This document shows positions 34,593 to 43,653 of a stretch of DNA of 64,000 nt, one piece after another. Location: the NCBI GenBank assembly GCA_016710635.1, contig JADJVL010000008.1:191258-255257 (forward strand), written 5' to 3'. This DNA comes from Holophagaceae bacterium. Lineage in GTDB: Bacteria; Acidobacteriota; Holophagae; Holophagales; Holophagaceae. The notes beneath the pieces were generated by a model. That model was not told the origin of the DNA. It saw only the letters and a list, made by a program, of their open reading frames with translations, and searched no databases. The position numbers and the translations under genes were made by a program. The first letter of the stretch is position 1. The number at the start of each line of letters is the position of its first letter.

Positions 34593-35888
34593 GTGCGACC
34601 CTTGAGGATGGGACTCGCCCCGCTGCTCCGCCGCGCCGCCTCGCCTTGGCGGGGACTGGAAGGCCTGCCCAGGTCGGTGTGGATCCTGTCGGCGGCGACC
34701 CTGCTGAACCGCGCGGGCACCATGGCCCTGCCCTTCCTCGTGCTCTACCTGAACAAGGGTCTGGGCCTGCCGGCGGCGCGGGCGGGCCAGGCCTTCATCG
34801 CCTACGGCCTCGCCGCGATGGTGGCGGCGCCCCTGGGCGGCTGGCTCGCGGACCGGGTGGGCCACCTCCGGGTGATGGTGCTTTCCCTGGCTCTTTCCGG
34901 CGCCCTGCTCGCCGGGCTGCCCCTGCTTTCGAGCTGGCCCGGGATCCTTGCCCTTACCGTCGCCTGGTCCCTGGCTTCCGAGGCCTTCCGCCCCGCCAGC
35001 ATGGCCATCCTCACGGACCTCGCGCCTTTGGAGAACCGCAAGGCCGTCTTCGCCCTCAACCGCCTGGCCATCAACCTGGGCATGAGCGTGGGGCCCGCCA
35101 TCGGCGGCTTTCTCGCCGTGCATTCCTTCAAGGCGCTCTTCTGGCTCGATGGCCTGACGAGCCTCCTGGCGGCGGGGGTGATCATGGCCTTTGTCCGGGT
35201 CCAGGAGGTCCGCCACGCCCGCGGCGCGGAGCCCGGCGCCACGGAGGCCCCGCCCGCCTGGAAGGACGGGCGCTTCCTGTTCTTCATCCTCGCCGCCCTG
35301 CCGGTGCTGGTGGTCTTCTTCCAGCACGAAGGTCCCCTGCCGGTCTTCCTCGTACGGGACCTCGGCTACGCCGAATCCTTCTATGGCCTGCTCTTCACGG
35401 TGAACACGATCCTCATCGTGGCGGTGGAGGTGCGGATCAACCTGGGCACCTCCCATTGGCCCCACCGCTGGACCTTCGCCCTGGGCTCCGTGCTCTACGC
35501 CATCGGCTTCGGCGCCCTCGCCCTCACCCATTCGAAGACCGGCGTGCTGGCGACGGTGGTGGTGTGGACCTTCGGCGAGATGCTGCTCCTGCCGGCCTTC
35601 AGCGACTACGTGGCCCACCTCGCGCCCCCGACCCGGCGGGGCGAGTACATGGGCCTCTGGGGGCTGGGCATCGGCGTCGCCTTCGCCTTCGGCCCCTGGC
35701 TGGGAACCTGGATGCTGGACCGGACCGGCGCCTTCACGCTCTGGACTACCATGGGCGTCCTCGGCCTGGGCTCCGCGGTGCTGCTCAGCCGTGTCAGGGT
35801 TTCAGCAGCTCCCGGCGGTCCACCAGCAGCCATGCCTTCCCCTTCCACAGGGCCGCCTGAGGCTCGAACTGAAGCTCCGCCGGCTTGA
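34593..35888 (+). CDS. MFS transporter
   Basis: 431 residues from GTG 34593; ATG 34608 is an alternative. About twelve hydrophobic segments are seen, in two halves around a charged loop near 205-220 (ARGAEPGATEAPPAWKDG). The loop between helices 2 and 3 has PLGGWLADRVGHLRVM, matching the MFS signature G-x3-D-R-x-G. LNRLAINLGMSVGPAIGGFL matches motif C-like features of drug-proton antiporters. The substrate is unknown. Its last 95 bases overlap the convergent gene at 35794, a long overlap that might reflect an extended C-terminus (the Pro-rich PPAAMPSPSTGPPEART tail). Confidence 0.88.
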   Translation: MRPLRMGLAPLLRRAASPWRGLEGLPRSVWILSAATLLNRAGTMALPFLVLYLNKGLGLPAARAGQAFIAYGLAAMVAAPLGGWLADRVGHLRVMVLSLALSGALLAGLPLLSSWPGILALTVAWSLASEAFRPASMAILTDLAPLENRKAVFALNRLAINLGMSVGPAIGGFLAVHSFKALFWLDGLTSLLAAGVIMAFVRVQEVRHARGAEPGATEAPPAWKDGRFLFFILAALPVLVVFFQHEGPLPVFLVRDLGYAESFYGLLFTVNTILIVAVEVRINLGTSHWPHRWTFALGSVLYAIGFGALALTHSKTGVLATVVVWTFGEMLLLPAFSDYVAHLAPPTRRGEYMGLWGLGIGVAFAFGPWLGTWMLDRTGAFTLWTTMGVLGLGSAVLLSRVRVSAAPGGPPAAMPSPSTGPPEARTEAPPA

Positions 35889-36198
35889 GTTCCCGGGGCT
35901 TCCGTTTGGGCTCCGCGGTGAAGAGAAAGACCTGCTCGATCTCCCGGTAGGCCTCCTGCCCCTCGGGAAGCATCACGTAGCGGGCGAGGAACTGGCCGTC
36001 GAGGGCGTAGACCTCGTAGAGGTAGTGCCCGCAGTCCACCGAGGCCACCGCGTGGGAGGCGGCGCGGAGCCAGGCCGGAGACGCGGCGGTCGCGGCCGGC
36101 GCCTGGGCCTTCCCCACGCGCCTGGAGCCGTCGGGCTCCGGGTCGCTGGCTTGGCCGACCAGGACGAGGGCGGGTGGGGGCGGCGGCAGGAACGGCAC
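35794..36198 (-). CDS. Small hypothetical protein
   Basis: 134 residues from GTG 36198 with AGGA 6 bases upstream. A Pro-rich N-terminus (MPFLPPPPPALVLVG) is followed by a compact beta-rich domain containing CGHYLYEVYALDGQFLARYVMLPEGQEAYREIEQVFLF. No family is recognised. It overlaps the MFS gene end by 95 bp on the opposite strand; the ribosome site and typical codon use favour it being real. It is divergent from rocD across 252 bp. Confidence 0.6.
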   Translation of the reverse strand: MPFLPPPPPALVLVGQASDPEPDGSRRVGKAQAPAATAASPAWLRAASHAVASVDCGHYLYEVYALDGQFLARYVMLPEGQEAYREIEQVFLFTAEPKRKPRELKPAELQFEPQAALWKGKAWLLVDRRELLKP

Positions 36199-36450
36199 GG
36201 GGAATCCTTTCGAAGGACCTCAGGGTCCGACAACACCCCTCCAGCCGGGCGTGAATTCTTGTAAATTTCCTGAACCAATACCCAAATGCCCAGGCCTGGA
36301 GGTCGGCCCCTCGCCACGATGCCAGGGTTCGCCCCGCCCTGGCCGTGAAGGCGGTCACCCTTCATCCGCGTTACCCTCGCCCGGCGCAGGCCTTCTTTCA
36401 CGAGGCGCGGGAAGGGAATTCCGCCCTCCGCCTTCCATCCAGGAGTCGCC

Positions 36451-37668
36451 ATGACCACCGGCACCACTTCAGCCCAGGCCCTCATCGAACTGGAATCCCG
36501 CTACGGGGCCCACAACTACCATCCCCTCGATGTGGTGGCGGAGCGCGGGGAGGGCGTCCACCTTTGGGACGTGGACGGCAAGCGGTACATGGACTTCCTC
36601 GCCGCCTACTCCGCGGTGAACCAGGGCCATAACCATCCGCGCATCGTGAAGGCCCTCGTCGATCAGGCGCAGCGCCTCGCCCTCACCAGCCGCGCCTTCC
36701 GCAACGACCGCTTCCCGCCCCTTCTGGAAAAGCTCTGCACCCTCACCGGCTTCGACAAGGCCCTGCTCATGAACAGCGGAGCCGAGGCGGTGGAGACGGC
36801 CCTGAAGGCCATGCGCAAGTGGGGCTACGACGTGAAGGGCATCGCGTACCCGGACGCGGAGATCATCGTCGCGGACGGCAACTTCCACGGCCGCACCACC
36901 ACCATCGTGGGCTTCTCCACGGACCCCGACAGCACGAGCCGCTTCGGCCCCTTCACGCCCGGCTTCCGGATCGTGCCCTACGGGGATCTCGCGGCGGTGG
37001 AGGCCGCGGTCAACCCCAACACCGCCGCCATCTTCATGGAGCCCATCCAGGGCGAGGCGGGCGTCCTCATTCCGCCCCCTGGCTTCCTCAAGGGACTGCG
37101 CGAGATCGCCGACCGCCACGGCATCCTCCTGGTCCTCGACGAGATCCAGTCCGGCCTGGGCCGCACCGGCAAGCTCTTCGCGTTCGAGCATGAAGGCATC
37201 CGCCCCGATGCCATCACCATCGGCAAGGCGCTCTCCGGCGGCCTCTATCCCGTGAGCGCCTTCCTGGCGAACGACGCGGTCATGGACGTCTTCACCCCCG
37301 GCATCCACGGCTCCACCTACGGAGGCAATCCGCTGGCCTGCGCCGTCGCCAGCGCCGCCCTGGACGTGCTGGTGGACGAGGGCCTCATCGAGCACACGGC
37401 GGAGCTCGGCGCCCACCTCGCCGCCCGTCTCGCCGCGCTGAAGTCGCCCCTCGTGGCCGGCGTCCGCTCCCGCGGGCTCTGGGCCGGCGTGGACCTGAAG
37501 CCCGAGGCCGGCGGGGCGCGGAAATACTGCTACCGGCTCAAGGAACGCGGCCTGCTGTGCAAGGACACCCACACCCACACCATCCGCCTCGCGCCGCCCC
37601 TCGTCATCACGAAGGAACAGCTCGACTGGGCCATCGACCAGCTTGAAGCCGCGCTCGCCGAAGCCTGA
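36451..37668 (+). CDS. rocD: Ornithine aminotransferase
   Basis: 405 residues, the usual length. RocD moves the delta-amino group of ornithine to 2-oxoglutarate, giving glutamate semialdehyde and P5C. The N-terminus SRYGAHNYHPLDVV and GHNHPRIVKALVDQAQRL are typical of ornithine aminotransferase. MNSGAEAVETALK is the PLP-phosphate region, LVLDEIQSGLGRTG holds the PLP-binding Asp, and TIGKALSGGLYPVSA holds the Schiff-base lysine. It is followed by a strong terminator and then the ornithine-cyclodeaminase-like gene, so two ornithine enzymes sit together. Class III aminotransferases are related, but the N-terminal signature favours rocD. Confidence 0.93.
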   Translation: MTTGTTSAQALIELESRYGAHNYHPLDVVAERGEGVHLWDVDGKRYMDFLAAYSAVNQGHNHPRIVKALVDQAQRLALTSRAFRNDRFPPLLEKLCTLTGFDKALLMNSGAEAVETALKAMRKWGYDVKGIAYPDAEIIVADGNFHGRTTTIVGFSTDPDSTSRFGPFTPGFRIVPYGDLAAVEAAVNPNTAAIFMEPIQGEAGVLIPPPGFLKGLREIADRHGILLVLDEIQSGLGRTGKLFAFEHEGIRPDAITIGKALSGGLYPVSAFLANDAVMDVFTPGIHGSTYGGNPLACAVASAALDVLVDEGLIEHTAELGAHLAARLAALKSPLVAGVRSRGLWAGVDLKPEAGGARKYCYRLKERGLLCKDTHTHTIRLAPPLVITKEQLDWAIDQLEAALAEA

Positions 37669-37692
37669 GCCCGGCCGACTGGGTCAGGATTG

Positions 37693-37733
37693 AAACACCG
37701 CAAGGGCGCCCGCCGGGCGCCCTTGCGGTGTTT
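37693..37733 (+). terminator. Strong terminator of rocD
   Basis: A 19-bp perfect inverted repeat (aaacaccgcaagggcgccc / gggcgcccttgcggtgttt) with a 3-base loop, ending in TTT, 25 bases after the rocD stop. It separates rocD from the next gene, so that gene probably has its own promoter. Confidence 0.9.
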
Positions 37734-37788
37734 CCCGGGGCGGCGGGCAGGCCTTAGAATGGTCCTTCACGCCCGCCAGGAGCCGCCC

Positions 37789-38874
37789 ATGACCTACCGC
37801 CATCCCGACTTCAAGGCCCTGGGCCTGGCTGGGATCCCCGAGTGCCGCTTCGAGCCCGCGCCGAAGGACGGCACCCTGCCGGACGGTTTCATGAGCACCA
37901 CCAACTTTCCCACCTACGTCCACGTCGGCGGCGCCTGGCGCATGCCGGAGATGCCCCGCATGGACTCGCACCTGGTGTGGGAGCCCGCGTCCCAGCGCCT
38001 GCTGACCCGGGAGTTCCGCCTGGTGAAGCGGGGCGACCTGGTCGCCGTGGCCACGAAGGAGGACGGCACCGAAGGCGTGCTGCTCTGGGACAAAGGCTTC
38101 CAGGACGAGCCCGACGAGACCGCCGACGAGACTTTCGGCTTCATGAGCTCGGAAGTCAGCCGGGAGAAGCCCGTCAACTACGAGGCCATCTTCAAGCAGT
38201 TCCTGGACAACCGCGGCGCCAAGGGCCGCATCCTCTGGGTCATCGGGCCCGCCCTGGTGCATGCCCGCGGCCGGGAGGCCATGGAATGGCTCATCCACCA
38301 CGGCTTCGCCCACTGCCTCTTCACCGGCAACGCCGTCGGCGTCCACGATGTCGAAGCCGCGCTCTTCGGCAGCACCCTTGGCATGAAGAAGGATGGCACC
38401 CCGGAGATCGGGGGCCACGCCTACCACATGCGCGCCATCAACGAGATCAAGAAGGCCGGCTCCATCAAGGCCCTCGTGGAGGCTGGACGGGTGCAGGACG
38501 GCATCATGCACGCCCTCACCGTCACCAACACGCCCTACGTCCTGGCGGGCTCCATCCGGGACGACGGGCCCCTGCCTGAAACCATCACCGATGCCCTGGA
38601 GGCCCAGGGCGCCATGCGGGAACACACCGCCCAGGCGACCATGGTCGTGATGGTCGCGACGGCCCTCCACAGCATCGCCACCGGCAACATGCTGCCCACC
38701 TTCTGCCTCAAGCCCGACGGGGAGTATCACGAGATCACCACCATCTGCGTGGACCAGACCGAATTCCTGGTGGGGAAGCTGAAGGATAGAGGGACACACC
38801 AGGCCTTCGGCGTGGTGACCAACGCCCAGGACTTCATGCGATTGATCCAGCTGGAATTGATGGCCAGGATCTGA
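37789..38874 (+). CDS. LOR/SDH-domain (TIGR00300) protein, probable ornithine cyclodeaminase
   Basis: 361 residues from ATG 37789 with AGGAG 7 bases upstream. The sequence (MPRMDSHLVWEP, GRILWVIGPALVHARG, HCLFTGNAVGVHDVEAALFGSTLG, TNTPYVLAGSIRDDGPLP) fits the LOR/SDH conserved-domain family, which holds archaeal and cyanobacterial (AgrE/ArgZ C-terminal) ornithine cyclodeaminases. Those make proline and ammonia from ornithine using NAD. It is unrelated in fold to the mu-crystallin-type cyclodeaminase. Position next to rocD supports an ornithine role. The family is recalled from memory, so the biochemical name is inference. Confidence 0.75.
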   Translation: MTYRHPDFKALGLAGIPECRFEPAPKDGTLPDGFMSTTNFPTYVHVGGAWRMPEMPRMDSHLVWEPASQRLLTREFRLVKRGDLVAVATKEDGTEGVLLWDKGFQDEPDETADETFGFMSSEVSREKPVNYEAIFKQFLDNRGAKGRILWVIGPALVHARGREAMEWLIHHGFAHCLFTGNAVGVHDVEAALFGSTLGMKKDGTPEIGGHAYHMRAINEIKKAGSIKALVEAGRVQDGIMHALTVTNTPYVLAGSIRDDGPLPETITDALEAQGAMREHTAQATMVVMVATALHSIATGNMLPTFCLKPDGEYHEITTICVDQTEFLVGKLKDRGTHQAFGVVTNAQDFMRLIQLELMARI

Positions 38875-39184
38875 AGCAAGCTGGAAGCCTGTGCGATTTC
38901 CGCCCTCGGTCTCGAGCCAGGGGTGCGCCCCGCACGCCGGGGAGCGGGGACGGCCCCGCCCGGGAATTTTTCAAACGGGCGCGGCGGTGAATCCGTGTTC
39001 CGGAAACGATATGAAAAAAACATGAGAAAAAACCGGGCTATTTTGCGTCGTTATTTTCATAAAAATGAGTCCTGGCCTGAGTTTCAGCACTAGGCATATC
39101 CTTAGGACACTGCATCCACCCAGTGCGGTACAAGTCGGCGGAAGCGTCCTCCGACCCCCTTCGTAATCACGCCAGGAGGCGATC
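38875..39184. other. AT-rich intergenic leader of the gene at 39185
   Basis: 310 bases without a gene. Positions about 39000-39110 are much richer in A/T than the surroundings (runs such as tgaaaaaaacatgagaaaaa), consistent with a promoter region for the large secreted protein downstream. No clear sigma-70 pair or riboswitch was identified. AGGAGG sits at 39174-39179. Confidence 0.5.
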
Positions 39185-42100
39185 ATGCCATTCGCAATCA
39201 TGTCGAGGCTCAAGGCTCATCTTCGGGGAGGCCTGCTCCTCGCACTGGCGCTGACGGGAGCCGGGGCCCAGGCTCAGGCCCTCACCAACGGGAATTTCGA
39301 ATCCCCCTACGTGGCGCCCAACATCCTCGGCTGGCCCAAGACGACCTTCCTGAATCCCGGGCTGACGGGACCCACACCCTACAACGGTACGAGCATCGTG
39401 AGGAACGCCGGCGGGACCGACCTGACGAGCGTCGTCTCGGCGGCGGGTCCGGAGACCCAGCTCGACCCGGACCTGGGCGCCGCGCAGACCCTCCGGTGGC
39501 CCAAGTTCGGCAATCAGTGCGTGCTGATCAACACCCAGTCCTCGAGCTTCTGGGGCCACAGCACCAATGGCAACGCCATCTCCCAGACCTTCACCCTGGA
39601 CAGCAGCATGATCGACGCCGGGGACGGACGGCTGCACATCCGCTTCGCCTTCGCGCCGGTCCTGGAAAACCCCGGGCACCTGGTCAGCCAGCAGCCCTAC
39701 TTCAACATCAACGTCAAGGACATCTCCAAGGCCTCGGTGATCCTCTACGACAACCTGAACTTCTCGAACCAGCCCGGCAGCCCCTGGAAGACCACCACCT
39801 CCCTGCAGACGGGCCAGACGGTCGTCTACACGGACTGGCAGATCAAGGACATCTCCCTGGATCCCGCTGTGTACTTGAACGACACCATCAAGATTGAATG
39901 CGTGGCCGCCGGCTGCTCCCTGGGCGGCCACTTCGGCAAGCTCTACGTGGACGGCATCTCCGCGGTGATCCCGGGCCTCTGGGTCTCCGTCTCGTCGACG
40001 CCGACCAACGTCCCCGTGGGTGGCCACATCTTCTACACCTACACCGTTCGCAACACGGGGGTCACGACGCAGACGAACGTCGAGATCAACGCCATCGTGC
40101 CCATCAACACCACCTTCTTCGCCCTCACGGATGCGGGCGGGCGGCTGAGCCAGGCGGGCGGAGTCGTCAAGACCACCCTGCCCTTCCCCTCCGGCCACAC
40201 CATGGCGCCTGGAGACACCTACACCTTCGTCGTGGACGTCACCGTGAACGCCGGCACCCCGGCGGGAACGGAGATCACCAGCGGGAACTACTACGCGAAG
40301 GCCGACAACTACGGGTCCCTGTACGGCTCGCCGGTCAAGAACTACGTCATTGGCGCCGGGACTGATCTGGCTGTGAGCACCGTGGCCTCCCTCGTAGGGT
40401 GCAACACCGTGTACACCTCGACCATTACGAACACCGGCGCCACCGCCAGCCAGGCCCAGGCCTCCCTGCCCATGCCCGCCAACACCAGCCTGGTCGCCGC
40501 CACCACCACCCTCGGACTCGTGACCGGCGCCAACCCCGTCGTGGCGAGCCTTGGCGACATGGCCAGCGGCGCCACCGCCACCTTCACCGTGACGGTGCGG
40601 CCCTCCACCACCGCTTCGGCTTCCGCCACCGTCACCGTGTCCGGCAACTTCGTGGACTCGGCCCCCGGCAACAACTCATCCACCGCCGCCATCGCGAACC
40701 CCCTGGGCGGCCCCGCGGTTAACATCACCACCCAGCCCGTGGGCGCGACGATCATCCAGGGCTCCACCCACAGCATGAGTGTGGTGGCACAGGACGGCTG
40801 CGGAGGCTTCACCTACCAGTGGTACCTGAACGGCGTGCCGGTCCCGGCCGCCACGACCGCGAACTACACCACCCCGGTGCTGGCCGTCGGAACGTACAAC
40901 TACACGGTCCGCGTCACCGAGGGTTCGGGCTTCTACGTCCTCAGCAACGTCGCGGTGGTCATCGTTCGGAATCCCGTCGTGACCGTGGGGCCCCTCACCA
41001 ACGGCACCCTGGACCCGGCCACGCCCTCCCCGGCATCCGTCCCGACCGGCAGCACGAAGAACTTCAAGTTCAACGCCGACCCGGGCTACCACGTGGCCTC
41101 CGTCTCGGGTTGCAGCGGTCCGGTCTACAGCAACACCTCCAATGCAGTGAGCACCTACACCTATACGACCGGCGCCATCACCGGGGACTGCACCGTCACC
41201 GCCACCTTCGCCATCAATGTCTACCAGGTCTCGGCTTCCGCCGGCGCCAACGGCAGCCTGGACGTGACCACGCCCTCCCCCGTCAACGTGAACCACGGGA
41301 GCACCACGGCCTTCAAGTTCAACGCCGCGCCGGGCTACCACGTCGCCTCCATCTCCGGCTGCAGCGGGCCCCTCTACACGAACACCTCCAACGCGGTGAC
41401 CAGCTATACCTACACCACAGGCGCCATCACCGGCGACTGCACCGTGTCGGCCACCTTCGCCATCAACGTCTACCAGGTGACGGGCTCCGCCGGCGCCAAT
41501 GGGTCCCTCGATCCGAGCACGCCCTCCCCGGTCGCCGTTCCCCACGGAAGCACAACCAGTTTCAAGTTCAACGCCAATCCCGGCTACCACATCACCAGCA
41601 TCACCGGGGGCTACGGTTCCCCCTACCTGAACACCTCCAACACGGTGAGCACCTACACCTACACCACCGGGCCTGTCGTCTCGGATTGCACGGTCGTCGC
41701 CACCTACGCTGTGAACCTCCTGCTGAGCTTCACGCCGGCGTCCGGCCGGCCCGGAACCGTGGTCATCCTGTCGGGTTCGGACATCGCCAGCGTCATCGCC
41801 GTGTCCTTCAACGGCGTCCCCGCCACCTTCACCCAGCTCTCCTCGACCCAGGTGAGCGCCGTCGTCCCCGCGGGGGCCACCACCGGTCCCATCTCCGTCA
41901 CCAACTCGGCGGGGCTGGTCCAGATGACGTCCCTCTTCACCGTTCCCCTGGCGGCGCCGCGCATCCTCTCCTTCTCGCCCAACGCCGGCGCGACGGGCAC
42001 GATCGTCTTCATCAACGGCGTGAACCTTGGCGGCACGATTTCCGTCGCCTTCAACGGCGCCGCAGCCACCTTCACCCAGGTCTCCGCCACCCAGCTGAAG

Positions 42101-42196
42101 GCCACGGTTCCCGCGGCCGCCACCACCGGGCCGATTTCCGTCACCACACCCGGCGGGACCACCTCCACGGGCACCGTGAAGTTCAAGAAGCTCTGA
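39185..42196 (+). CDS. Large secreted protein with DUF11-like, InlB-like and IPT/TIG repeats
   Basis: 1003 residues from ATG 39185 with AGGAGG 5 bases upstream and a signal peptide (about 1-31, GGLLLALALTGAGAQA). Residues 32-265 start TNGNFESPY, a beta-sandwich-like module. Two DUF11/CARDB-like units follow (about 265-510; VPVGGHIFYTYTVRNTG). An Ig-like unit lies near 512-600. Three repeats of about 81 residues lie at 597-842 (GSLD--TPSPV-V-HGST--FKFNA-PGYHV), each with a Cys pair, of the InlB/Listeria-Bacteroides type. Two IPT/TIG units close the protein (846-1003; GAAATFTQVSATQLKATVP). It is probably a cell-surface adhesin or matrix protein. Confidence 0.8.
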   Translation: MPFAIMSRLKAHLRGGLLLALALTGAGAQAQALTNGNFESPYVAPNILGWPKTTFLNPGLTGPTPYNGTSIVRNAGGTDLTSVVSAAGPETQLDPDLGAAQTLRWPKFGNQCVLINTQSSSFWGHSTNGNAISQTFTLDSSMIDAGDGRLHIRFAFAPVLENPGHLVSQQPYFNINVKDISKASVILYDNLNFSNQPGSPWKTTTSLQTGQTVVYTDWQIKDISLDPAVYLNDTIKIECVAAGCSLGGHFGKLYVDGISAVIPGLWVSVSSTPTNVPVGGHIFYTYTVRNTGVTTQTNVEINAIVPINTTFFALTDAGGRLSQAGGVVKTTLPFPSGHTMAPGDTYTFVVDVTVNAGTPAGTEITSGNYYAKADNYGSLYGSPVKNYVIGAGTDLAVSTVASLVGCNTVYTSTITNTGATASQAQASLPMPANTSLVAATTTLGLVTGANPVVASLGDMASGATATFTVTVRPSTTASASATVTVSGNFVDSAPGNNSSTAAIANPLGGPAVNITTQPVGATIIQGSTHSMSVVAQDGCGGFTYQWYLNGVPVPAATTANYTTPVLAVGTYNYTVRVTEGSGFYVLSNVAVVIVRNPVVTVGPLTNGTLDPATPSPASVPTGSTKNFKFNADPGYHVASVSGCSGPVYSNTSNAVSTYTYTTGAITGDCTVTATFAINVYQVSASAGANGSLDVTTPSPVNVNHGSTTAFKFNAAPGYHVASISGCSGPLYTNTSNAVTSYTYTTGAITGDCTVSATFAINVYQVTGSAGANGSLDPSTPSPVAVPHGSTTSFKFNANPGYHITSITGGYGSPYLNTSNTVSTYTYTTGPVVSDCTVVATYAVNLLLSFTPASGRPGTVVILSGSDIASVIAVSFNGVPATFTQLSSTQVSAVVPAGATTGPISVTNSAGLVQMTSLFTVPLAAPRILSFSPNAGATGTIVFINGVNLGGTISVAFNGAAATFTQVSATQLKATVPAAATTGPISVTTPGGTTSTGTVKFKKL

Positions 42197-42211
42197 TTTC
42201 CTCCTGAACCG

Positions 42212-42239
42212 CAAAGGGCCGCTTCGCAGCGGCCCTTTG
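42212..42239 (+). terminator. Hairpin after the IPT-repeat gene
   Basis: An 11-bp stem (caaagggccgc / gcggccctttg) with a 6-base loop, 15 bases after the stop. Confidence 0.75.
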
Positions 42240-43074
42240 TGTTGCCGGTGGACGGGGCCCGAAACGGTATCTGCTGCACACGCCGGCTCGGCCCCCTCCT
42301 GACCTCGCGAAAGCCGGGGGCGCCCAGTTCCGCAGCCCTGCGCTGGGCTGGATCGGCGTGCCCCGGAAGGGACTGGAACACCCACGCGCGGGTCCGGGAG
42401 GACCGCCGCCCTCCCTCTTCCGAGACCCGGCGGGAGGATCCACACGGAAGCCGTCCTGGGCGCGGATCGGCCCAATCCGGATGGCCCACGATCCGCAAGC
42501 CTCCACGGACGGTTTCCAAGGCCTCCTTCCTCTGTCCTGCCGCCGGGCGGCTCTGCAGGGTTCCAATCCTTCCGGAGTCCCTTTTCAGTAAAGCCTCCGG
42601 AGGACCACGGCCGCCGGCTTCCCAGGCCCGTCTCCAGCAGCTCGGCGGCTCTCGGTGCCGGTGGGGCTTCGGAAGGCCCTACGGAGCGTCCAGAGGGGCT
42701 CCAGGGTTCCTGCGGGGTCGGTCGAGCGCCCCAGAGCGCCCCACGCCGGCGACGCCGCCCCGGAGCTCCGCCGCCGGGCGGCTCTGCACCGTTCCAATCC
42801 TTCCGGAATCCCTTATCGGCAAAGCCTCCGGAGGACCACGGCCGCCGGCTTCCCAGGCCCGTCTCCAGCAGCTCGGCGGCTCTCGGTGCCGGTGGGGCTT
42901 CGGAAGGCCCTACGGAAGCGTCCAGAGGGGCTCCAGGGTTCCTGCGGGGTCGGTCGAGCACCCCAGAGCGCCCCACGCCGGCGACGCCGCCCCGGAGCTC
43001 CGCCGCCTGACCCGGCACCCGGGCCGCCTGGCTTCCCGGGTTCGAGCGCTCCGCCGACCGCGCCGGGGGGAGTA
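42240..43074. other. Gene-free stretch with tandem repeat
   Basis: I find no convincing gene here. All readings are very Arg/Pro/Gly-rich with no ribosome site, and they shift frame between the two copies of the 231-bp repeat. The left 300 bases are GC-rich and without features I recognise. The right part is the tandem repeat. Confidence 0.6.
42539..43010. repeat. Tandem direct repeat, unit about 231 bp, two copies
   Basis: The block starting gccgccgggcggctctgca (42539) recurs at 42770 and stays nearly identical for the whole unit, with an extra A at about 42918 (offset becomes 232). Clear anchors are aagcctccggaggaccacgg (42591 and 42822) and cgccccacgccggcgacgcc near each end. The differences cluster at the start of the unit (ccttttcagta versus ccttatcggca). 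Neither copy codes for a plausible protein. The unit could be an intergenic repeat family of this genome or a decayed sequence. Confidence 0.8.
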
Positions 43075-43535
43075 TCAGGCCGGCGCGATCGGATCTCCCA
43101 CGCGCATTTCCCCATCGCTCAGAATCTCGCAGCGCAGGCCACCCCGGTGGATGAGTCCGGGGAGGAGGGCGGGCAGGCCCGTGGCCGCCGCCAGGCCCTT
43201 GCAGGGCTCACAGAGCCGCATGCCCCGCAGGCGCACACTCCCCACGGTGAACTCGCGCCCCACCAGGTGGTTTAGGGCGATCCCTTCGGTGACCAGGTTG
43301 CGGCGGGCGAGGCCGGGCTCGACGTGCAGGTCCAGTTCACGAGCCAGGGCCTCCAGGGCCTCCAGTTCGATGAGGGTGCACTCCCGGCCGGTGCCGGGCT
43401 GCTCGAGTAGGAGCCGGTGCCGAGCAGGTAGCGGTCCCCGGCCAGGCCGCGTCCAGTGTGGGCCAGGATGGCCTCCACACTGGACATCGGCGCCCCCGCA
43501 GCCGGCGAGATATGGATGGACACGAGCCGCCCCAT
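43075..43535 (-). pseudogene. MOSC-domain protein gene with one frameshift
   Basis: The start ATG 43535 has AGGAGG 4 bases upstream. The N-terminus reads GRLVSIHISPAAGAP and HTGRGLAGDRYLLGTGSYS, then the frame breaks at the G3 run at 43396-43398. In the next frame the sequence continues as PGTGRECTLIELEALEALA, NLVTEGIALNHLVGREF, LCEPC and GLRCEILSDGEMRVGDPI. This is the MOSC (molybdenum cofactor sulfurase C-terminal-like) fold, a sulfur carrier domain. Adding one base to the run restores one frame of 153 residues. The order of motifs is intact, so the gene is complete apart from this; a sequencing error is as likely as real inactivation. Confidence 0.7.
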
Positions 43536-43605
43536 GGGACCTCCTGGTCCAGGGTCCCGGGAAGCGCACCGCGGGGCAACCCGCCTTGACGATTCGCCGG
43601 CATGA

Positions 43606-43633
43606 AAAAGCCGCCGGTCTCCCAGCGGCTTTT
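43606..43633 (-). terminator. Terminator of the giant Ig-repeat gene
   Basis: On the minus strand aaaagccgc / gcggctttt forms a 9-bp stem followed by T residues, 20 bases after the stop at 43654. Confidence 0.85.
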
Positions 43634-43653
43634 CCTGCAAGTGGTTTGTAAGG

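Noticed and set aside
38990..39110. A riboswitch (c-di-GMP or similar) in the AT-rich leader
   Set aside because: I could not find the conserved core bases or a plausible junction; it is only promoter-like.
40676..43018. 780-codon minus-strand frame through the IPT gene and the tandem repeat
   Set aside because: It is a composition-driven shadow and changes frame between the repeat copies.
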